6,565 bases of DNA from Armatimonadota bacterium (GTDB lineage Bacteria > Armatimonadota > UBA10988), in NCBI GenBank assembly GCA_016183835.1, contig JACPDV010000386.1, positions 1-6,565 on the forward strand, in the 5' to 3' direction. Numbering within the stretch: position 1 is the first letter of the stretch; each line of letters starts with the position of its first letter. Both the position numbers and the translations under genes were made by a program. Positions 1 through 4,636 of this stretch are shown one piece after another. A model generated the notes under the pieces. It did not search any database, was not told where the DNA came from, and saw only the letters and a list, made by a program, of their open reading frames with translations.

Positions 1-1744
1 GGGCGGCTGCACACGGCGGCCGACACCGGACAGGTTATCCTCTACCCCACCACCAATGCCCGCGGCACCGTCGAGTACGACGGGGGGGTCTTCGCCCGCG
101 CCGTGCCCGCGGCAGCGGGGGAGGTGGAGACACGCCCCGAGCGCAGCGGGCCCGAGGTGCGCGCCTGGGTCGAGGACCCGCTGGTCAAGGTCTTCCGCGA
201 CACGCCGCCCGGAACCATGCCGCGGCAGGTGGAGCTGTTCGCCCCGCGCGGCGGCGAGGAGGTGCTCCAGCTCTGTCTTCGCGCGCCGCGCGATCGCGAC
301 GACGTGAGCGTCAGCATCGACCCGCCGCGACTCCGCGGCACGGCACTCCCGCCAGCACGAATCGAGCAGGTCGGCTTCGTCCCCTCGCTGGTGCCGTCCG
401 GGTTCTTCGATTCCCCGGCCAAGCCGTGGGAGCGGCGCGTGACCCTCGGCCAGGCGCGCACCGACGGCTGGTGCGGCTGGTGGCCCGACTACCTCACCCC
501 GGCCGCCGGCCCGCTCACGCTCGCCGCCGGGCGCACGCAGCCGCTGTGGGTCACTTTCCCAGCCCCGCGCGACGCCGCGCCGGGGGACTACATCACGTCA
601 CTCCGCGTCGGCACTCGGCAGGGCCTGGCGGCGGTGATCCAGGTGCGGCTTCGCCTCTGGAAGCTGCAGCTCCCCGAGCGGCCCTCGTTGCAGGCGATCT
701 TCGACCTCCGCGACGGATCGTGGGCGCCGCACCCGGTGCTCGCGCGGCGCGACGACTGGTGGCGGTTCATGGCGCGGCATCACCTCAGCACCGATCGCAT
801 CGAGCCGCAGCCCACGTTCCGCCTCGTGGACGGGCAGGTGCAGATGGACACCGCCGAGTTCGACCGCGCCGCCGCCTTCGCCTTCGACGAGATCCACACC
901 GCCGCGTCCTATTTCCCGTCGGTCTTCTACGCCGCCGGATGGGGCATGCCGCCGCGCAACTTCCTCGGCCTCAAGCCCGGCACGGCGTCGCGCGGCACCG
1001 GGAAGGTGGTTCTCGCTCTACGTCTCCGACGAACCGTTCGACCACGACCCGAAAGTGGTCGCCGACCTGGGCGCGGTGATCCGCCTTGCCCGCGCGGTGG
1101 ACCCTGCCATCCCGGTCTACGCGAGCACCTGGCACCACGTGCCGGGGTGGGACGGGCTGCTCAACCACTGGGGCGTTGGGCAGTACGGCTGCTTCCCGCT
1201 CGACAAGCTGCACGAGCGGCAGGCGGCAGGGGACAAGGTCTGGCTCACGGTGGACGGCCAACTCGAGCTGGACACGCCGTTCAACGCTTGCGAGCGGATG
1301 CTGTCGTACTACTGCTTCGCCCACGGTCTGAGCGGCTTCGAGCACTGGGCGCTCGCGTGGTACACCGACGACCCGTACCGGTTCGGCTGGTACGGCTACC
1401 TGTTCCACCGCTTCTCGCCCGAGCGCACGAGCTGGGTGCGGTATCCCAGCGGGAGCGGCCACCTCGCCTACCCCGGCCCGAACGGCGAGCCGGTGTCGAC
1501 CATCCGCTTGGAGAACGTGCGGCTGGGGCTGGAGGACTACGAAGTGCTGGCGGCGCTGCGGAGGCTCAAGCCGGCGAAGCCGGCGGACCGCGCGGCGGTC
1601 GCGAAGGTCCTGGCGGAGGTGGCCAAGTTGTGCGCGATTCCCAATGCCGGCGGCTACCGCTCGACCGAGATCCTGCCGGCGCCGGAGCGGCTGACTGAGC
1701 TGCGAGTGCGGGCGGGGGCGCTGGTGGAGGCGCTGACGCCGTAG
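1..1744 (+). pseudogene. GH123/DUF4091-family glycoside hydrolase, 5'-truncated by the window and frameshifted
   Basis: The gene runs in frame 1 from base 1 to about 1006 and continues in frame 2 from base 1007 to a TAG at 1742-1744. The frame 1 part resembles the beta-sandwich N-terminal domain of GH123 (stretches VEDPLVKVFRDTPP and PLWVTFPAPRDAAPGDY) and then enters the catalytic barrel (DDWWRFMARHHLSTDRI). The frame 2 part opens with WFSLYVSDEPFDHDP. Its adjacent Asp-Glu (1028-1033) matches the catalytic pair known in GH123. It ends with the typical IRLENVRLGLEDYEVL. Characterised GH123 enzymes are N-acetyl-galactosaminidases, but most DUF4091 relatives have no known substrate. Neither frame alone covers the domain. 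The segment between NFLGLKPG and SDEP is also shorter than I expect for the family, so some bases may be missing as well as the frame. It could be a decayed gene or an assembly error. The start codon and any signal peptide lie upstream. Family call is confident; substrate is unknown. Confidence 0.85.
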
Positions 1745-1762
1745 GGCGTGCTGTTGCACGCC
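1745..1762. terminator. Hairpin between convergent genes, possible bidirectional terminator
   Basis: A perfect 7-bp stem (GGCGTGC, loop TGTT, GCACGCC) starts one base after the TAG of the glycosidase gene and lies 22 bases beyond the stop codon of the convergent antitoxin gene. No T-run follows on either strand, so it is not a canonical intrinsic terminator. Position and stem quality are the only support. Confidence 0.4.
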
Positions 1763-1784
1763 ACTCCGCAACCCGCCCGGCGGC

Positions 1785-1991
1785 TCAGCTCCGGTGCTTC
1801 GCCAGCAACGCGAGCACCGCAGGCACCAGGGCCGTCGGCACCGCGATCATGGTCTGCCCCGGCTGCTCGTAGGCGTCTTCGTCCTCGGCGACAGCCTCCT
1901 CGTCGGTTTGGCTCTCGTAGTGTTCTAGGACGCGGCGCACGCGCTCTTCGTCCCAGCCGTCTGGGAACCGCGTCTGGCGCTGTGCATTCAT
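1785..1991 (-). CDS. Small acidic partner of DUF4258-like protein, putative antitoxin (68 aa)
   Basis: The reading frame encodes 68 residues. Its ATG (1991-1989) overlaps the TGA of the upstream toxin-like gene in an ATGA arrangement, which fixes the start and implies translational coupling. A longer frame runs upstream to 2123 but only crosses the toxin gene. The N-terminal half has GWDEERVRRVLEHYE followed by the strongly acidic QTDEEAVAEDEDAYE. The C-terminal part, VPTALVPAVLALLAKHRS, looks like an amphipathic helix. From memory, this combination recurs in small proteins encoded directly after DUF4258-like genes in many environmental bacteria, usually annotated hypothetical. An antitoxin role, by binding and neutralising the partner, is inferred from small size, acidity, coupling and gene order. 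I see no DNA-binding motif that would show autoregulation. It is convergent with the glycosidase gene. It could instead be a non-toxic accessory subunit. Confidence 0.8.
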   Translation of the reverse strand: MNAQRQTRFPDGWDEERVRRVLEHYESQTDEEAVAEDEDAYEQPGQTMIAVPTALVPAVLALLAKHRS

Positions 1992-2266
1992 CGTTTCTTC
2001 ATCCGCCGCCGGTAGGCGGCGAGTGGCTTTCCGGTCAGAGCATAGGCAGTGATGACGAAAACGCTGCCCGGCTCCGGATCCCGCACGTAGATGACGCGGA
2101 GGCACCGGGCGTCCTCGGTCCACCCTGTCGCCACTCGCGAGTCGTCACGCCCCGCCCGATCCTCTCCAGATCGCCGTAGGACTTCCTCGACTTCGTCTTC
2201 CGTGACTCCATGCCCGTAGATGTGTGGCTCGCCCGTCTCCGGATCGAGGTAATAGCGGACCCGCAT
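1988..2266 (-). CDS. DUF4258-like (RelE/BrnT-like) putative toxin (92 aa)
   Basis: This 92-residue basic-ended protein begins MRVRYYLDPETGEPHIYGHGV. An acidic helix follows (TEDEVEEVLRR), then strands with LRVIYVRD and VFVITAY, and a basic tail (YRRRMKKR). Helix-then-sheet order, an early HGVTEDEVEEVL segment and a late VFVITAY strand fit DUF4258, a family often grouped with RelE/BrnT-fold ribonuclease toxins. RNase activity is an inference, and I cannot point to proven catalytic residues. It is the first gene of a two-gene operon, with the putative antitoxin second, the reverse order also seen in HigBA and BrnTA. AGGA (2276-2273) lies 6 bases before the ATG, but it is also part of a possible -10 box. 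The first 19 or so codons recur as a broken copy at 3360-3304. If it is not a toxin, a conserved protein of unknown function is the alternative. Confidence 0.8.
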   Translation of the reverse strand: MRVRYYLDPETGEPHIYGHGVTEDEVEEVLRRSGEDRAGRDDSRVATGWTEDARCLRVIYVRDPEPGSVFVITAYALTGKPLAAYRRRMKKR

Positions 2267-2271
2267 GACTG

Positions 2272-2300
2272 ATCCTACTACCCACCCGGGGCTGCGTCAA
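2272..2300 (-). promoter_or_regulatory. Promoter of the toxin-antitoxin operon, possibly leaderless
   Basis: On the minus strand, TTGACG (2300-2295) and TAGGAT (2277-2272) are separated by exactly 17 bases. These match the sigma70 -35 consensus at 5 of 6 positions and the -10 at 4 of 6. The -10 ends only 5 bases before the ATG at 2266. Transcription would therefore start at or within a base or two of the start codon, giving a leaderless mRNA. The AGGA inside the -10 could alternatively be a Shine-Dalgarno site for transcripts from further upstream. In the duplicated copy near 3367-3395 the corresponding hexamers read GTGACG and TCCGGT, so the -10 is lost there. Confidence 0.5.
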
Positions 2301-2368
2301 AGCGGTGAGCCCGCGGTCGGCCGGATCCTTCGCTGGAGCCACCTCCGCAGCGCTCCAACGCTACCTTC

Positions 2369-2481
2369 CTACTGAGTTCCGCGCCCCGCCTCGCGTAGGT
2401 CGCAGACGATCTGCTCGCCCGCCCCAGCCGGTCGCACTGCTCGTACCTGGCCGCGAACCACTCGCCGATCCGCCGCCACCG
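2369..2481 (-). pseudogene. Relic of the alpha/beta hydrolase C-terminus
   Basis: Read on the minus strand from 2481, the codons give RWRRIGEWFAARYEQCDRLG. This aligns without gaps to residues 310-329 of the intact hydrolase at 3429-4505 (9 of 19 identical from residue 311). One base is missing near 2421-2417. The next frame then gives EQIVCDLREAGRGTQ and a TAG at 2371-2369, aligned to residues 332-346 (9 of 15 identical). The codon matching catalytic His343 is CGC (Arg), and the codon matching Tyr347 is the stop. Weaker base similarity continues to about 2340, towards the position of the intact gene's end. No start, nucleophile or acid region is present, so it cannot encode an enzyme. It is an evolutionary remnant from duplication or recombination with the neighbouring hydrolase or a close paralogue. 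Confidence 0.8.
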
Positions 2482-2519
2482 GCGTGGCTTGAAACCCCCG
2501 AGCCTTCTCGGCGTCAGCG

Positions 2520-3254
2520 CTACCTCGCCACCACCTGGGCACCGCGGACGATGAAGGCCGGGTTGGACAGAAGGCGCACGTCCGAAGCGTCCAGGCCGAT
2601 GATCTGGCTGATCCTCACGCTCCCGTCCCCGAGCGCCGAGCGGGTCACGCCGCCGGTGACGATCGTGTTGGAGGTGCCGTCGACGATCCAGAACTCGTGC
2701 TCCTGGTTGCCCGTCGAACGCAGCAAGTCCAAGTGGCCGGCGATCTGGCACTCGATCGTCACCTGATCGCCATCGATGTCCGTGAACTGCAGCGGCGCGC
2801 CCGTCAGGAACTCGTACTGCAACAGGGCGTTGCCGCCGGGCGCCCCGTCCCCGTCGCCGTCCAGCAGGCGCCCCTGCGTGTCCCGGATGGCATCGGCGCC
2901 GGTCCCGATGATCTCGATCGAGCGATAGTTGGTCGCGATGGCGAAGGGGGCCTGGGGCTCCAGCAACACCTTCCGCTCCGACGCCAAGAGGTGAGCGCGC
3001 CCCAGTGGGATGGGCGTGCCGGTCGGGCCGCGGAGGACGAAGTTGGAGATCGTCTCCGCCTGGGTCCGGTTGGGGTCGCCGGTGAAGGTGACCTCGACGG
3101 AGTTGACACCCCCGGTCGGGCCCCGCAGCACGACCCGAGCAATCTGGAAGATGTCGATAGTCCCGCCGGAGCTGCTGTCGCAGCCGACGAGCGGCAGGGC
3201 AACCAGTGCTGCGGCGGCCAGACTGAGCGCCCTGAGGCGCCTGTTGCATTGCAT
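2520..3254 (-). CDS. Secreted lipoprotein with Ig-like beta-sandwich domain (244 aa)
   Basis: The protein starts with a basic n-region (MQCNRRLR), a hydrophobic core and the lipobox LVGC with Cys25, so it should be lipidated and anchored in a membrane. The +2 residue is Asp, which in E. coli retains lipoproteins in the inner membrane; whether that applies here is unknown. After a Ser/Gly linker come two VLRGPTG motifs (residues 42-48 and 73-79). A beta-rich region (TFTGDPNRTQAETISNFVL to residue 130) recalls bacterial Ig-like (SbsA/Big_5-type) folds. Asp-rich loops DGDGDG (132-137) and DIDGD (159-163) could bind calcium. The C-terminal half is a second beta-rich region. A purine-rich site AGGGAG (3270-3265) lies 10 bases before the ATG and supports this start. 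No good promoter is visible directly upstream. The gene is bracketed by the two copies of the 276-bp repeat. The ligand or function is not recognisable. Confidence 0.82.
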   Translation of the reverse strand: MQCNRRLRALSLAAAALVALPLVGCDSSSGGTIDIFQIARVVLRGPTGGVNSVEVTFTGDPNRTQAETISNFVLRGPTGTPIPLGRAHLLASERKVLLEPQAPFAIATNYRSIEIIGTGADAIRDTQGRLLDGDGDGAPGGNALLQYEFLTGAPLQFTDIDGDQVTIECQIAGHLDLLRSTGNQEHEFWIVDGTSNTIVTGGVTRSALGDGSVRISQIIGLDASDVRLLSNPAFIVRGAQVVAR

Positions 3255-3303
3255 GACGGCGTTTCTCCCTGGTGGGACGGGGCCGCGTCGCCATCGGCAT
3301 CTG

Positions 3304-3360
3304 CATGCCGGTGGATGAGCAGCTCGCCCGTCTCGGGATCATCGTAATGCGGTGGTCCAT
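3304..3360 (-). pseudogene. Relic of the DUF4258-like toxin 5' end
   Basis: From an ATG at 3360-3358 the minus strand matches the first 19 or so codons of the intact toxin gene (2266-2209), with one base deleted around codon 5. After the deletion the frame reads HYDDPETGELLIHRH against the toxin's RYYLDPETGEPHIYGH. The block corresponding to bases 2209-2235 differs at only 5 of 27 positions. Similarity stops near 3304, about 50 bases before the lipoprotein start, and no partner gene follows. The remnant cannot make a toxin: from its own ATG, translation goes out of frame at once. It lies 68 bases after the intact hydrolase, the same order as relic hydrolase and intact toxin further left. Confidence 0.8.
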
Positions 3361-3581
3361 GCGATGACCGGACGCTCACCCCGGGAGCGCGTCACCGTCG
3401 CGGATCCACCACTTGCCGCGCGGCCGGTTCAGACCCACTTACGCAGGAACCCCACCCCACTCTCGTACTGGATCTCATGCCCCGCCTCGTGCAGGTCCCA
3501 GACGATCCGCTCCCCCACCCCGAGCTTCTCGTAATGCGCCTGCGACGCCGCGAACTCCTCGCCGATCCACGGCCACCAGCC
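3304..3581 (-). repeat. Right copy of the ~276-bp diverged direct repeat
   Basis: This is the partner of 2209-2484. It contains the last ~50 codons of the intact hydrolase, its 3' spacer and the stub of a toxin gene. Together the two copies enclose about 820 bases (2485-3303) that hold essentially only the lipoprotein gene. Recombination between copies of the same orientation would remove about 1.1 kb and join intact hydrolase directly to intact toxin. Confidence 0.8.
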
Positions 3582-4505
3582 GATCCCGTCCGCCTTGCCG
3601 GTCTGCATCATCACCGGCCGCGGGCAGATCAGCGCGCACAGATCGCTGTCGCTGAACTCCCGCAGCCAGCCGTGGACGTAGATGTGCTCCTCGTTGACCG
3701 ACAGGAAGCAGCTATGCCGCGGGTCGTCCGCCACCATTTTCCTCACCCGGTGGTTGAACCAGGCGCAGACGATACCCGCCTTGATCCGCGGCTCCAGCGG
3801 CATCGTCATGAGGGTGTACGCCCCGCCGAGGCTGATACCCCACATGCCCAATCTCTCCGGGTCCAGCTCCGGGCGCTGGAGCAACACGTCGAGCAGGTGG
3901 TGGTATTGCGCAATCTCCAGCCCCCACAGCGTGCCGCCGAGCATCAGGCAGAGCCGCTGCAGCCGCGCTCGCGGCGGACCCTCGGTGAGGTGCAGCGGCG
4001 CGATCACCGCGAAGCCGTCGTTGACCAGCCGGCGGGCGTAGCTGTGGTAGATGTCGGAGTCGTCGTCGAAGCCGAAGCACCGTTCGGGCGAGCTGCCGAT
4101 CCCGTGCTGCGCCAGGACCACCGGCAGCCGGCCGGTGCGGTTCTCCGGCAGCGCGAGCACTGCGCGCACCCGCAGGTTGGCGCGCCAGGGGATCGTCACC
4201 CACCACGCCTCGAGCACGTCGTCTTCAAGCCAGGGCTCGATCAGCGGCTCGCCGGGGTCCACCGGCCCGCAAAAGTCGCCCACGGCGGCGCGCCAGCGCT
4301 CGCGGTTCGGCGCCACGCTCCGCAGGAACGCATCCGGGCTGGAGTGGTCCGGGTGCCACAGCTCGGCGCGGCGCTCGGCGATGGCCTCGCTCACCCCGCG
4401 GAGGTAGTCCTCGGTCTCCTTGCGGAGGAGGCCCTGGCGGTCGGTGTGGCCGCGGCGCACGAGGCCGGGCTTGGCCTCGTCGGCGTTGTCGTAGTAGGTG
4501 CTCAT
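3429..4505 (-). CDS. Alpha/beta hydrolase, acetyl-xylan-esterase/dienelactone-hydrolase-like (358 aa)
   Basis: A complete alpha/beta-hydrolase fold is readable. LPVVLAQHGIGSS contains the HG of the oxyanion region (His134-Gly135). The nucleophile elbow is GISLGG with Ser225. The acid is Asp306 in TGKADGIGWW, and the base is His343 in EAGHEIQ. A roughly 115-residue N-terminal extension with no transmembrane segment precedes the core, as in bacterial Abhydrolase_7 and acetyl-xylan-esterase-like proteins. No signal peptide is seen, so a cytoplasmic location is likely. Likely chemistry is hydrolysis of a carboxylic ester such as an acetylated sugar; the substrate is unknown. The ATG at 4505 is the only reasonable start. 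No Shine-Dalgarno is adjacent; an AGGAG lies 29 bases upstream, beyond a hairpin. The gene is divergent from the WD40 gene. Its last ~50 codons recur as a decayed copy at 2481-2369. A peptidase of the same fold is possible but less likely. Confidence 0.88.
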   Translation of the reverse strand: MSTYYDNADEAKPGLVRRGHTDRQGLLRKETEDYLRGVSEAIAERRAELWHPDHSSPDAFLRSVAPNRERWRAAVGDFCGPVDPGEPLIEPWLEDDVLEAWWVTIPWRANLRVRAVLALPENRTGRLPVVLAQHGIGSSPERCFGFDDDSDIYHSYARRLVNDGFAVIAPLHLTEGPPRARLQRLCLMLGGTLWGLEIAQYHHLLDVLLQRPELDPERLGMWGISLGGAYTLMTMPLEPRIKAGIVCAWFNHRVRKMVADDPRHSCFLSVNEEHIYVHGWLREFSDSDLCALICPRPVMMQTGKADGIGWWPWIGEEFAASQAHYEKLGVGERIVWDLHEAGHEIQYESGVGFLRKWV

Positions 4506-4507
4506 GC

Positions 4508-4524
4508 GGGGCCGGTTCGGCCCC
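4508..4524. other. Hairpin in the hydrolase 5' leader
   Basis: A perfect 7-bp stem (GGGGCCG, 3-base loop, CGGCCCC) ends 2 bases before the hydrolase ATG, where a Shine-Dalgarno site would normally sit. On the hydrolase mRNA an AGGAG (4539-4535) lies just upstream of the stem. Folding would bring it to an effective distance of about 12 bases from the ATG. A regulatory role is speculative, because GC-rich DNA forms such stems often. Confidence 0.3.
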
Positions 4525-4543
4525 CCGGCCGGCGCTCCTGCCC

Positions 4544-4572
4544 TTGGCAGCGCGGGGCGATTGCGCTATCCT
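4544..4572 (+). promoter_or_regulatory. Sigma70-like promoter of the WD40 gene
   Basis: TTGGCA (4544-4549) and TATCCT (4567-4572) are separated by exactly 17 bases. They match the -35 consensus at 5 of 6 positions and the -10 at 4 of 6. Transcription would begin near 4579, immediately before the AGGAG at 4580-4584, leaving a very short leader before the ATG at 4592. It lies in the spacer divergent from the hydrolase gene; no comparable promoter is evident for the hydrolase. Confidence 0.5.
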
Positions 4573-4579
4573 CGCGGCC

Positions 4580-4584
4580 AGGAG
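4580..4584 (+). promoter_or_regulatory. Shine-Dalgarno site pointing to an ATG out of frame with WD40
   Basis: AGGAG is followed after 7 bases by ATG at 4592, an ideal arrangement. That ATG is in frame 2, while the WD40 protein is in frame 1. The site therefore either drives a short upstream reading frame or marks the true start of a gene whose first codons are frameshifted. Confidence 0.6.
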
Positions 4585-4591
4585 CCACGCC

Positions 4592-4636
4592 ATGCCAGCG
4601 CCGACCTCGCGCCCGCAGAACCTCCCGTGGGCCTGA
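4592..4636 (+). CDS. 14-codon upstream reading frame (leader peptide or displaced WD40 N-terminus)
   Basis: ATG at 4592 with a strong ribosome site encodes MPAPTSRPQNLPWA and stops at TGA 4634-4636. It overlaps by 10 bases the GTG at 4627 that begins the WD40 frame, so ribosomes ending here could restart on the GTG. The alternative is a one-base sequence error: the same ATG would then give a slightly longer basic region before the WD40 signal peptide. The peptide itself resembles nothing I recognise. Confidence 0.3.
   Translation: MPAPTSRPQNLPWA

Larger units (their letters stand above)
2209..2484 (-). repeat. Left copy of a ~276-bp diverged direct repeat (hydrolase end, spacer, toxin start)
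   Basis: This stretch aligns collinearly with 3304-3581. Exact shared words are a 13-mer (2227-2239 with 3322-3334), an 11-mer (2383-2393 with 3479-3489), a 9-mer (2403-2411 with 3499-3507) and an 11-mer (2461-2471 with 3558-3568). The offset between copies stays within 1094-1097 bases, so only a few single-base indels separate them. The spacer between the gene parts is the most diverged section. In this copy the toxin part is intact and the hydrolase part is broken. Confidence 0.8.

Noticed and set aside
971..1771. 266-codon minus-strand open frame
   Set aside because: Antisense shadow of the glycosidase C-terminal part, with no recognisable motif.
2498..2511. 5-bp hairpin (CCGAG/CTCGG) with a short T-run just after the lipoprotein stop
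   Set aside because: The stem is only 5 bp and only three T follow, so it is too weak to call a terminator in GC-rich DNA.
2278..3360. 360-codon minus-strand open frame that starts at the toxin stub ATG and runs through the hydrolase relic
   Set aside because: It crosses the lipoprotein gene out of frame and its middle is low-complexity Arg/Gly/Pro typical of GC-rich shadow frames. The lipoprotein frame has a signal peptide, lipobox and ribosome site. Its joining of both relics is explained by their original frames.
2209..3581. The bracketed lipoprotein segment as an insertion sequence or transposon
   Set aside because: There is no transposase and no terminal inverted repeat. The flanking repeats are long, diverged and made of host gene parts, which fits duplication or homologous recombination better.
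4504..4506. ATG as a possible WD40 start in frame 1, overlapping the hydrolase start
   Set aside because: It would add about 41 residues before the signal peptide, lies upstream of the promoter-like pair and has no ribosome site.
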